From an uncultured Gammaproteobacteria bacterium (GTDB lineage Bacteria; Pseudomonadota; Gammaproteobacteria; Pseudomonadales; Pseudohongiellaceae), in assembly GCA_937898685.1 (NCBI GenBank), contig CALEJT010000072.1:1-7832 (forward strand): a stretch of 7,832 bases of DNA, given 5' to 3'. Below are positions 1 to 6,737 of the stretch, piece after piece (position 1 is the first letter of the stretch; each line of letters begins with the position of its first letter). The translations under genes and the position numbers were made by a program. The notes beneath the pieces are model-generated. The model searched no databases and was not told the origin of the DNA. It saw nothing but the letters and a program-made list of their open reading frames with translations.

Positions 1-77
1 TGGTGCGGCTGAGCGTAGGCATCGAGGACGTCGAGGACCTGCGCCGCGACCTGGACAGGGCATTGGCCGCAGGCTGA
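1..77 (+). CDS. metB: Cystathionine gamma-synthase/lyase (MetB-type), C-terminal fragment
   Basis: Only the last 24 codons are present, read from base 3 to the TGA at 75-77; the rest lies upstream of the window. The translated tail contains RLSVGIEDVEDLRRDL, the very conserved C-terminal stretch of the Cys/Met-metabolism PLP-dependent enzymes (cystathionine gamma-synthase, gamma-lyase, beta-lyase). The family is PLP-fold type I and works in transsulfuration between cysteine and methionine in the cytoplasm. The PLP lysine and active site are outside the window, so synthase and lyase cannot be told apart here. The symbol rests mainly on context: in Xanthomonas the O-antigen cluster borders metB, and an O-antigen exporter gene starts 11 bases after this stop. 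Family call is strong; exact enzyme is inferred. Confidence 0.8.
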   Translation, partial: VRLSVGIEDVEDLRRDLDRALAAG

Positions 78-78
78 C

Positions 79-83
79 AGAGG
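79..83 (+). promoter_or_regulatory. Ribosome binding site of wzm
   Basis: AGAGG lies five bases before the ATG at 89 and fixes that start. It sits inside the 11-base gap after the metB stop, which leaves no room for a promoter or terminator between the two genes. Confidence 0.65.
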
Positions 84-88
84 TCTAC

Positions 89-904
89 ATGCAGCAAGTA
101 TTTCGTGGTCCCCTGTTGCCCTACGGACCGCTGGTCCGTTACGGGTACCTCGTGCGCCAGCTGGTCTGGCGCGATCTCAGTGGAAAGTTCCGTCGATCCA
201 GCCTCGGCATGCTCTGGATCGTGCTCAGCCCGCTGATGCTGCTGGCCGGCTACACCCTGGTGTTCGGCGTACTGCTGCAGGCGCGGTGGGGTGGGGCTGG
301 CAGCAGCCTCGAGTTCGCCCTGGTCCTGTATTCGGGCCTGATCTTCTACAACTTCTTCAGTGAGGTGGTCGGCCGCTCCCCGGCGCTGATCCACGCCAAC
401 CAGCCGTACGTGAAGAAGATGGTGTTCCCGCTGGAGGTGCTGAACTGGTCGGTCGTGCTGTCGGCCGCCGTCAACTTCCTGGTCGGACTGTTGAGCTGGA
501 TGGTGTTCTGCGTGTTCGTGAAAAAAGGCCTGCCGCTGTCGGTCTTGTGGTTGCCGCTGGTTTTCATTCCTTTCGCGCTGTTTACCCTCGGCTGCTCCTG
601 GCTGCTTTCCGGCTATGCGGTGTTCCACCCCGACGCAGAACACGTCGTGCCGATCGTGCTCTTGCTGCTGATGTTCCTTTCGCCGCTGTTCTTCCCCGTG
701 GACGCGCTGCCGGAGCACTTCCGCGCGGTACTGCAGTTCAACCCGCTGTCCTATGTGCTGGAGGAGGGACGCGCGGTGCTGGTGGGCGGGCGTTCCCCGG
801 ACCTGGGAGTGGTGGCGATCGGCTGGGTGGTTGGTGTGCTGATGGCCTGGCTGGGCTACGCATCATTTATGGGCAACCGCGAGGGCTTCTCCGATGCCAT
901 CTGA
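89..904 (+). CDS. wzm: O-antigen/polysaccharide ABC exporter, permease subunit Wzm
   Basis: A 271-residue ABC-2 type membrane protein, the usual length for Wzm/KpsM/TagG permeases. About six hydrophobic segments are visible (roughly residues 43-63, 75-93, 120-147, 152-178, 187-205 and 240-262). The N-terminal cytoplasmic motif RDLSGKFRRSSLG (28-40) is the family hallmark preceding the first membrane helix, and YVKKMVFPLEVL (107-118) matches the conserved loop expected to contact the ATPase. Two such subunits would form the inner-membrane channel exporting undecaprenyl-linked O-polysaccharide, driven by the ATPase encoded next. The start at 89 is supported by AGAGG at 79-83. Its 3' end overlaps wzt by 11 bases, implying coupled expression. 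It could in principle export another glycan, but the metB neighbour and glycosyltransferases favour LPS O-antigen. Confidence 0.92.
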   Translation: MQQVFRGPLLPYGPLVRYGYLVRQLVWRDLSGKFRRSSLGMLWIVLSPLMLLAGYTLVFGVLLQARWGGAGSSLEFALVLYSGLIFYNFFSEVVGRSPALIHANQPYVKKMVFPLEVLNWSVVLSAAVNFLVGLLSWMVFCVFVKKGLPLSVLWLPLVFIPFALFTLGCSWLLSGYAVFHPDAEHVVPIVLLLLMFLSPLFFPVDALPEHFRAVLQFNPLSYVLEEGRAVLVGGRSPDLGVVAIGWVVGVLMAWLGYASFMGNREGFSDAI

Positions 905-2231
905 CATCGCGATCAGCGTGCGGGGCCTGAGCAAGTACTACGAGTTCGAGCACGTCAACGAATGGAGTCTATTCGGTCGCCGTGGTCGCCGCCGCGCACG
1001 CAGTGGGAGGGGCTACCTGGCACTGTCGGATGTGAGTTTCGAGATCCCGCGCGGCCAGGCTGTCGGCCTGATCGGCCGCAACGGTGCTGGCAAGAGCACT
1101 CTCTTGCAGATTCTCACCGGTAGCCTGCAGCCTTCTGAGGGCGAGGTGGAAGTCCATGGGCGCGTCTCGGCCCTGTTGGAGCTCGGGGCCGGCTTCAATC
1201 CGGAATTTACCGGACGCGAGAACATCTTCCTGGCCGGCGCTGTGCTGGGCATGTCAGCCGCGGAAATCCGCTCGAAGTACCAGGCCATCGTCGACTTCGC
1301 CGACATCGGCGAATTCATCGAGCACCCGGTCAAGTCCTATTCCAGCGGCATGATGGTGCGTCTGGCATTCGCATTACAGGTCCACGTGGATCCCGACGTG
1401 CTGATTGTCGACGAGGCGCTTAGTGTCGGCGACATCTTCTTTCAACAGAAGTGCATCGCCAAAATTCGCGAGATCCTGCAACGCGGCGTAACCCTGCTGT
1501 TCGTTTCACACGGCCTGAATTCGGTCAAGAGTCTGTGCAGCCGCGCAATCCACCTCGAGCGCGGGGTGGTGCGGGCCGATGGTCCGGCTGAGGAAGTGTG
1601 CGATGCCTACCAGAACTCCATGACCAGCAGCTCGCTGCAGGACTGGAAGCTTGCGGTGGAGGCCTCGAAGATGGCGGAGGACGGCGAGGCGCTGCTGCCG
1701 GTCGGATGCCTTCGCGGTGCCGACGGCGCGAAGGCCGATCCCGAATTCGAACGTCGCCTATCGCAGCGCTCCGGTAGTGGCGAGCTGCGCTTCACTGGCA
1801 TGCTGGTCATGGATGAACGTGGGAATCCGGTACACGCGATTGAGCAGGCGGGGCGGGTGCGTGTGCGAGCCTACCTGCAGGCGCAGAAGGACATCCCCGA
1901 TGGTGCTGCCATCGGTATCTTGCTGCGTGACGCGACCGGCGTGGACCTCATGGCGTTCAATACTGATTTCTACCGTTACCGGCTCCCGGCGCTGGAGGCG
2001 GGACGCTCCTATGCCTGGGAGCTGGAGCTGGACCTGCCGCTGGCGCGTGGGTATTACTCGCTGCATTGCGGAGTCAAACCGCACGCGTCCAGCGGTTACT
2101 TCTACGATCGCTGCTTCAACGCTGCGCTGTTGGAGGTGACCTCCAACCCGGTTACCTGGGGCGAGTACGGTGGTCGGATTATCCATGCTCCGGCTTCGGC
2201 CGGACTGTTCGCGATCGAGCAGGAGGCCTGA
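894..2231 (+). CDS. wzt: O-antigen ABC exporter, ATP-binding subunit Wzt with C-terminal glycan-binding domain
   Basis: 445 residues: an ABC ATPase domain (about 1-240) followed by an extension. Visible motifs are Walker A GRNGAGKST (61-69), the signature YSSGMMVRL (149-157), Walker B VLIVDE (169-174) and the H-loop histidine H206 in FVSHG. ELGAGFNPEFTGREN (96-110) is typical of the Wzt/TagH/KpsT branch. A polar linker (about 241-292) leads to a beta-rich C-terminal domain (about 293-440) with GMLVMDERGNPV, FNTDFY and GYYSLHCGV, resembling the Wzt_C domain. In E. coli O8/O9a this domain recognises the modified non-reducing end of the finished chain. KpsT and short Wzt forms lack it, so its presence suggests export depends on a terminal cap. 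GAGGG at 881-885, eight bases upstream, supports the ATG at 894. The stop shares one base with the next start. Function is firm; the ligand is inferred. Confidence 0.93.
   Translation: MPSDIAISVRGLSKYYEFEHVNEWSLFGRRGRRRARSGRGYLALSDVSFEIPRGQAVGLIGRNGAGKSTLLQILTGSLQPSEGEVEVHGRVSALLELGAGFNPEFTGRENIFLAGAVLGMSAAEIRSKYQAIVDFADIGEFIEHPVKSYSSGMMVRLAFALQVHVDPDVLIVDEALSVGDIFFQQKCIAKIREILQRGVTLLFVSHGLNSVKSLCSRAIHLERGVVRADGPAEEVCDAYQNSMTSSSLQDWKLAVEASKMAEDGEALLPVGCLRGADGAKADPEFERRLSQRSGSGELRFTGMLVMDERGNPVHAIEQAGRVRVRAYLQAQKDIPDGAAIGILLRDATGVDLMAFNTDFYRYRLPALEAGRSYAWELELDLPLARGYYSLHCGVKPHASSGYFYDRCFNAALLEVTSNPVTWGEYGGRIIHAPASAGLFAIEQEA
2221..2226 (+). promoter_or_regulatory. Strong ribosome binding site deciding the start of the GT99-like gene
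   Basis: A perfect AGGAGG lies four bases before the ATG at 2231. It lies inside the last codons of wzt and selects 2231 over the upstream in-frame ATG at 2066, which would lie deep inside wzt. Confidence 0.75.
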
Positions 2232-3757
2232 TGTTCGCGTCTGTGCTGTTGCCGTTCGCCGAGCGCGGTGCCGGCCCGCTCCACCACTGGGTGATGCTGG
2301 CGCAGATGGCGCGTTTTTCGCCGGATGAGATCGTGTTCATTGGCGACAACGCCTGTTTCGATGAGGAAAGGGTGCCGTTTGGCGAGTGGACCAAGGTTGG
2401 TGGTCTGCGTTTCCTCTGCCCGACCCGCGATCAGTTCCGTTCGTACCAGTTCGTCGTCCTGGACCAGTCGATAGCTACCGCGCTGGCCAGTGCGGGCGGC
2501 GGCCACCTGAGCGTGTTCCGGCGCCTGCTGCTGGAGCGTGTACCGGAGCTGGAGGAAGCATTCTTCCAGGCACTACAGCCATTGGGCGACCGCCTGGAAG
2601 CGGTACTGACGTGGAGCAACTGTCCCTCGCTACGCGCGGCGCTGCAGCGACTGGGCGACGTACCGCTGGTGCATAACGAGCTCGGTCCGCTCCGCTCACC
2701 GCTTTATCGCGAGACCTTCTACTTCGATTTCAAAGGTGTCAACGGCAACACCAGCCCTGCGGCCTGGGAGCCGGGAGAGGTGCGCACCCAGATGGAGGGG
2801 GCCCAGCTGCTGTCCCCCGACGAGGTGCGTGGCCTGCTGGTGGCCGATCCTGCGCGCGTTCAGGCCATCGATGTGGCCGCATCGGAGCAGCTGGTTGGCG
2901 TCGCGTTGCAGGTGGAGGACGATTCCAACACCGTCGCCTATGGCAACGGCTGGAACTCCCTGGAGCTGCTTTACGATGTGATGGGGCGGGTCGGGCCGGA
3001 CGGCATGCTGGTGCGCTCGCATCCCGGCGCACGCTTCCGCTACAGCGGCGGGCTGGGCCGCCAGGACGATTCGGTCGATTCGCTCGCCTTCCTCGCCCGC
3101 GTCGCCGAGGTCGTCTCCATCAATTCGAGCGTGCTCGTCGAGGCCGCCTTGTGGGGACGTCGGTTCGACGCCAAGGGTGATAATCCGGTGCGCTTCCTCG
3201 CTCGCCCGGGAGAAGGCGCCGACTGGGCAACGCTGGCGTTCAACGCATTCTTTCTCGGCTACCTGGTGCCCTCCGAACTGCTCTTCGACCCGGAGTACTA
3301 CCGCTGGCGCCTGACCTGGCCTAGCCTGGCCGAATGCCATGCCCGGCACCTGCAGGTGCTGACTGCACGCGGGACGTGCCCCATCGCTGCGCTGCCTGAC
3401 GCCAGGAGCGTGCCGGCCGAGGGCCTGGTGCGTCTGCCCGCGATGTGGACCTCAACCCTGGGCCTGGAGCGCCAAGTGGCTGACCTGTCGCGTCGCGTCG
3501 CGGAGGCTGGTGGAGCTGCCGCACGTTGGCAGTCGGAAGCCGAGCGCAACTGGGACGAGCTGACTTGGTTCAAGCAGGAGCACGCGCGCCTCACCGACGA
3601 GCTTGCCGCTGCGAGCCAAGCCCGTGAAGTTCTCCAGACCCAGGTCCAAGAACGCCTCGAGGGCCTCCAAGCGGCCCTGGATGCAGTGCAAGCCCGACTG
3701 CAGGAGCGTCCGACCCTTCTCAGCAAACTGAAACGCCTCATCCGCAGGATTCCATGA
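2231..3757 (+). CDS. GT99-like (Kdo-transferase-type) glycosyltransferase with C-terminal coiled coil, candidate O-antigen chain terminator
   Basis: 508 residues from the ATG at 2231, chosen for AGGAGG four bases upstream and the TGATG junction with wzt. Residues 1-380 look like the GT99/GT107 Kdo-transferase fold (WbbB, KpsC, KpsS). Visible landmarks in family order are HNELGPLR (148-155; E150 as candidate acid/base), QVEDDSN (227-233; D230/D231 near the place of the catalytic aspartate of WbbB), RSHPG with the HP pair (262-266), and SINSSVLVEAALWG (297-309), the CMP-sugar-binding Ser-Ser region. Residues about 408-492 are rich in Glu, Arg, Gln, Leu and Ala in heptad-like spacing, predicting a coiled coil, and the tail SKLKRLIRRI is a basic amphipathic helix that could touch the membrane. 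No signal peptide or transmembrane segment is seen. Likely role: adds a terminal sugar, perhaps beta-Kdo from CMP-Kdo, that ends O-chain growth, with the coiled coil as a length ruler. The fold call is fairly confident; donor and ruler role are inferred from WbbB and WbdD. Confidence 0.72.
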   Translation: MFASVLLPFAERGAGPLHHWVMLAQMARFSPDEIVFIGDNACFDEERVPFGEWTKVGGLRFLCPTRDQFRSYQFVVLDQSIATALASAGGGHLSVFRRLLLERVPELEEAFFQALQPLGDRLEAVLTWSNCPSLRAALQRLGDVPLVHNELGPLRSPLYRETFYFDFKGVNGNTSPAAWEPGEVRTQMEGAQLLSPDEVRGLLVADPARVQAIDVAASEQLVGVALQVEDDSNTVAYGNGWNSLELLYDVMGRVGPDGMLVRSHPGARFRYSGGLGRQDDSVDSLAFLARVAEVVSINSSVLVEAALWGRRFDAKGDNPVRFLARPGEGADWATLAFNAFFLGYLVPSELLFDPEYYRWRLTWPSLAECHARHLQVLTARGTCPIAALPDARSVPAEGLVRLPAMWTSTLGLERQVADLSRRVAEAGGAAARWQSEAERNWDELTWFKQEHARLTDELAAASQAREVLQTQVQERLEGLQAALDAVQARLQERPTLLSKLKRLIRRIP

Positions 3758-4512
3758 ACACCATTCCCGACGGCGACAGGACGCCGCTGGTCAGTGCCAT
3801 CATCACCTTCCACCGCGAGGGGGTTCTGGGGCACCCAACCCTACTTTCGATCGAGCGGTGCCGCCAGCATGCTGAGGCCCATGGCATTGCGGTGGAGTTC
3901 GTCATTACCCTGGACAACGCAGACGACGAGACCCGCCGGGTTGTGGGGGAGCATCCGGCCCTGCGTGCCTGCGACAGCATCCACGAGGTTTCCTTTCGCG
4001 ACCTCTCCAGTTGCCGCAACTACGCCATCGGCAAGGCGCGGGGCAGGTATATCGGCACCTTCGACGGGGACGACTTCTTCTCGCGCAACTGGATTACGCG
4101 CTGCGTGGAGCTGATCCGTGAGCAGGGTGACCACGTGATCCTTCACCCCGAGGTGATCCTCGCCTTCGGTGGCTGGAATGCCTACTGGTGGCAAGTGGAC
4201 CAGAAGAGCGAGTACTACCGCCGTGGTGCGCTGCTGACGATGAACTACTGGAATGCATGCGCCTTCGCCGCATGCGACGTGTTCAAGCACTGTCCGTACG
4301 ACGTGTCTCGGGTCGGTGAGGCCGGTTTCGGTTTCGAGGACTGGCACTGGAACTGCGAGACCATCGCCGCAGGATATGTGCATCGCACCGCGCCGCGCAC
4401 GGTTCGTTTCGAGCGGCGCAAGGAAGGAGGTTCCCTGAACGTCGCCCACCAGCTTGCCGGTGCGGTGATCCGGCCGACCCGGTTCTTCGACGGAGATGGC
4501 AGCCATGTATAA
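3754..4512 (+). CDS. GT2-family glycosyltransferase (GT-A fold)
   Basis: 252 residues, short for the family and without membrane segments, so a soluble or peripheral cytoplasmic enzyme. PLVSAIITFHREG (11-23) is the nucleotide-binding first strand of GT-A inverting transferases, the sequence around SSCRNYAIGKARGRYIGTFD (85-104) is typical of GT2, and DGDD (104-107) is the metal-binding DXD-type motif. GFGFEDWHWN (191-200) supplies the ED pair expected to hold the catalytic base. It should transfer one sugar from a nucleotide-sugar donor to the growing O-chain; donor and linkage cannot be read from sequence. The ATG overlaps the previous stop in an ATGA junction, with AGGA at 3746-3749, so translation is probably coupled. 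The 3' end overlaps the GT4 gene by eight bases. Confidence 0.85.
   Translation: MNTIPDGDRTPLVSAIITFHREGVLGHPTLLSIERCRQHAEAHGIAVEFVITLDNADDETRRVVGEHPALRACDSIHEVSFRDLSSCRNYAIGKARGRYIGTFDGDDFFSRNWITRCVELIREQGDHVILHPEVILAFGGWNAYWWQVDQKSEYYRRGALLTMNYWNACAFAACDVFKHCPYDVSRVGEAGFGFEDWHWNCETIAAGYVHRTAPRTVRFERRKEGGSLNVAHQLAGAVIRPTRFFDGDGSHV
4492..4495 (+). promoter_or_regulatory. Ribosome binding site deciding the start of the GT4 gene
   Basis: GGAG lies nine bases before the ATG at 4505 but directly abuts the alternative ATG at 4496, so 4505 is the better start. The longer reading would add only Met-Ala-Ala. Confidence 0.5.
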
Positions 4513-5989
4513 GTTGCTGTGGGCGGCTTATGGGCTGTTGGACCGGCTGTTCGAACGCTGCTTGCCGGACTCTTGGGTGCGCGCCTGGCGAGGACTCGCC
4601 CTGCGCGTGGCGCATCGTTTCTTCCCTGGCCGCCTGGTGGTCCACGACGTGGAACAACTTGAAGCGCTTGCCCGGGACAATCATTGGAATCCCCCCGCGC
4701 TGCCAGACTGGGTGTACGAGGAGCTGGGGGCGCTGGAGGACATCGCTCCGGAGCTGCATCCACGCGGCGAGCTGGTTTCCTCCGCCCAGTTCTATTCGGC
4801 CCCCTGGACGTACGATCTACCGGGCGAGGCCTATTTCAAGCTGCGCGCACAGTTCCCGGCGCAGCTGGACGTCGTGCTGTTCGTGCCCTGGCTCAAGAGC
4901 GGCGGCGCCGACCTTGGCGCGATCCGCTTCGCCAACGCGCTTGCCGCAGACTTCGGACTGCGGGTGGCGGTGGTCGCCACCGAGGATTCCGAATCGCCCT
5001 GGCGTGAGCGATTGCTGCCGCAGGTTACGTTCGTGGCAGCGGGCAGCTCGCTAGTACCGCTGTATGAGCAGCACCAGGTCGAGGTGGTGGTCCGCCTCCT
5101 GCTGCAGCTGGCTCCGGCGACCGTGCACATCATGAACTCACGAGTGGCCTGGGACGCAGTGAAGCGTTTCGGTCTGGCGATCCGGCAGCAGAGTCGTGTG
5201 TATGCGAGCCTGTACTGCGACGACATCAGCGAACGGGGCGAGCGTGTCGGCTATGCGCGACGCTATCTGGTCGCTTGCCACCATCTGCTTGATGGCGTGA
5301 TAAGCGACAATCCAATCACTCCCTTGCGTTGGTGCGCGGAAAGCGGGGTCAGCCCCCGACTATTCCACGTGGTGCGGTTCCCAGGGCCGCAGCCGGTGGA
5401 GGAAATGCGGGAGACGGTGGCTGGCAACGGCCAGTCACGGGTACTGTGGGCCGGGCGCCTGGATCGGCAGAAGCGGCCGGACCTCCTTGCGCGCATCGCC
5501 GCGGCCATGCCCGAGGTCCAGTTTGACGTCCACGGAACCGCTGTCGTAGACGATGTCGCCGACCAGGGCCTGTCCCGCCTGCCTAACGTCCACCTGCATG
5601 GCGCTTTTGATGGTTTCGAATCGCTGCTGGCAGGCGGCCATGCTGCGTATCTGTACACATCGCAGTGGGATGGGTTGCCCAACGTGCTGCTTGAAGCGGC
5701 TGCCGCGGGATTGCCGATCGTCGCCTCCGACGTGGGTGGCGTCGGCGATTTCTTGGCCCACGAACAGCGAGTAGAGCCGTTCGATGACGTTGATGGCTAC
5801 GTGCGCCGCCTGCACGCGTTGCTGGCCGATCCTTCGCTTGCATCGGAGTGGGTCGCACGGCAGCGTGCCCGGCTGCAGCAGGCGCATTCCTCGGAGGCTT
5901 TCCTGACGGCCGTAGCCGCGATCCCGGGTTACTTGCCGGTGCGGGGTGGCGCACAGGCCTGTCCGGGCCAGATCGCAAGCGGCAGTTGA
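4505..5989 (+). CDS. GT4-family glycosyltransferase (GT-B fold) with long N-terminal extension
   Basis: 494 residues from 4505 (497 if the ATG at 4496 is used). The GT-B N-terminal half begins near residue 121 with LDVVLFVPWLKSGGADLGAIRF, a lead-in seen in GT4 enzymes of polysaccharide clusters. The C-terminal half has AGRLDRQKRPD (316-326), LPNVHLHGAFDG (359-370) and WDGLPNVLLEAAAAGLPIVAS (388-408), the donor-binding core. The retaining-GT E-x7-E motif appears here as D389-x7-E397. About 120 residues precede the GT-B domain and match nothing I recognise; residues 1-40 are amphipathic and basic, perhaps membrane-associating. No transmembrane helices are evident. It is expected to add a sugar with retention of configuration to the O-polysaccharide; donor unknown. 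It is the last gene of the overlapping plus-strand run and faces a convergent gene 23 bases on. No clear terminator hairpin is visible in 5990-6012. Confidence 0.85.
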   Translation: MYKLLWAAYGLLDRLFERCLPDSWVRAWRGLALRVAHRFFPGRLVVHDVEQLEALARDNHWNPPALPDWVYEELGALEDIAPELHPRGELVSSAQFYSAPWTYDLPGEAYFKLRAQFPAQLDVVLFVPWLKSGGADLGAIRFANALAADFGLRVAVVATEDSESPWRERLLPQVTFVAAGSSLVPLYEQHQVEVVVRLLLQLAPATVHIMNSRVAWDAVKRFGLAIRQQSRVYASLYCDDISERGERVGYARRYLVACHHLLDGVISDNPITPLRWCAESGVSPRLFHVVRFPGPQPVEEMRETVAGNGQSRVLWAGRLDRQKRPDLLARIAAAMPEVQFDVHGTAVVDDVADQGLSRLPNVHLHGAFDGFESLLAGGHAAYLYTSQWDGLPNVLLEAAAAGLPIVASDVGGVGDFLAHEQRVEPFDDVDGYVRRLHALLADPSLASEWVARQRARLQQAHSSEAFLTAVAAIPGYLPVRGGAQACPGQIASGS

Positions 5990-6012
5990 CATCGAGGGTT
6001 GGGAAGGCGGCG

Positions 6013-6720
6013 TCAGGGTCCTGAGGCGCGCAGAAGCAGGCTGTAAGACAAGTCGCTCCAGGACCAGCCGCCTTCCAGTACTTCAAAACCAGCGCTGGCG
6101 CTGAGCCGCGAGAGCATGTCCGGCGACAGTAGCCACCACCAGGGGCCGAAGTTTGGTTGGCCGTTTGACCAGATCCAGGGTTCGTCCAGCGCCGTATTGA
6201 TGGCAGCGACCCTGATGCCGCGATCGTCGAAGTGCTGGGCCACGACCCGCCGTACCTCGTCGCGCAGCGCCGGCACGTACAGGGCAGTGTCCGCGGCTAG
6301 TTCGAGGCGCCCGGCGCTGTTTTCCAACAATGGCGGCAGCACCATGCTGGTCAAAATAACGTACTCGCGGCTGAGCTGGCGCAGATTGCGCAGCATCCGC
6401 CAGGGATCGGGAACGTGGTAGATGATGCCGGAACAGTGCACCACGTCGAATACCGGGTGCGCCGAGTGTAGATCCAGACGAGTGATGTCGAACGAACCAA
6501 TGGAATCGTAGCCGCGGGCACCGTGCGCAGCCGCATGGCGGTGGAACTGGTCCCAAAGCTCGTGCCCCTCAGGGGCGATGTCGCCCATCGTGGCCCGGCT
6601 GGCTCCGGCAGCCAGTGCGACCGTCACTTTCTCGTTGACGGTCCCCCACAGGCCTCCAACGTCGATGAAACTCTTGCCTGGGACCAGACGCTGGATCCAC
6701 GCGTCCTTCGGGCAACTCAT
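6013..6720 (-). CDS. Class I SAM-dependent methyltransferase
   Basis: 235 residues from the minus-strand ATG at 6718-6720, chosen because GGGAG (plus-strand 6726-6730) sits five bases upstream. The reading frame is open further, to an ATG at 6759, but that adds 13 Arg-rich residues without a good ribosome site. SAM-binding motif I is FIDVGGLWGTVNEK (18-31), an acidic residue follows at D47 (MGDIAPEG), and FDVVHCSGIIYHVPDP (91-106) is the motif IV/post-strand-4 region of Rossmann methyltransferases. The C-terminal part is rich in Trp (WIWSNGQPNFGPWWW, 182-196), probably the substrate-binding side. Cytoplasmic; no membrane segment. It is convergent with the GT operon and divergent from the LtaS-like gene, so it is transcribed alone. 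Substrate unknown: a sugar of the O-chain is plausible from location, other small molecules equally so by sequence. Confidence 0.85.
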   Translation of the reverse strand: MSCPKDAWIQRLVPGKSFIDVGGLWGTVNEKVTVALAAGASRATMGDIAPEGHELWDQFHRHAAAHGARGYDSIGSFDITRLDLHSAHPVFDVVHCSGIIYHVPDPWRMLRNLRQLSREYVILTSMVLPPLLENSAGRLELAADTALYVPALRDEVRRVVAQHFDDRGIRVAAINTALDEPWIWSNGQPNFGPWWWLLSPDMLSRLSASAGFEVLEGGWSWSDLSYSLLLRASGP

Positions 6721-6725
6721 TCGCG

Positions 6726-6730
6726 CTCCC
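6726..6730 (-). promoter_or_regulatory. Ribosome binding site of the methyltransferase gene
   Basis: Minus-strand GGGAG five bases before the ATG at 6720; it decides this start over the longer reading from 6759. Confidence 0.6.
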
Positions 6731-6737
6731 GTTCTGC

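Noticed and set aside
2066..2230. Upstream extension of the GT99-like gene to an earlier ATG at 2066
   Set aside because: It would overlap wzt by 166 bases in another frame with a Arg/Gln-rich sequence, whereas ATG 2231 has a perfect AGGAGG and starts a typical hydrophobic first strand.
2696..3349. Minus-strand open frame of 217 codons inside the GT99-like gene
   Set aside because: It is fully antisense to a gene with recognisable motifs, has no ribosome site or domain, and its composition is what a GC-rich coding strand produces on its complement.
3298..3834. Minus-strand open frame of 178 codons across the GT99-like/GT2 junction
   Set aside because: Arg/Ser/Ala-rich translation typical of antisense GC-rich DNA; no ribosome site or family resemblance.
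3841..4506. Minus-strand open frame of 221 codons opposite the GT2 gene
   Set aside because: It is a shadow of the GT2 gene, whose DGDD and ED motifs are clear; the antisense product has no recognisable features.
5435..5992. Minus-strand open frame of 185 codons opposite the 3' half of the GT4 gene
   Set aside because: It lies over the most conserved GT4 motifs and has no features of its own.
6013..6024. TCAGG-GT-CCTGA near-palindrome at the methyltransferase stop as a terminator
   Set aside because: The two-base loop cannot form a normal hairpin, the stem is only five bases, and no T-run follows.
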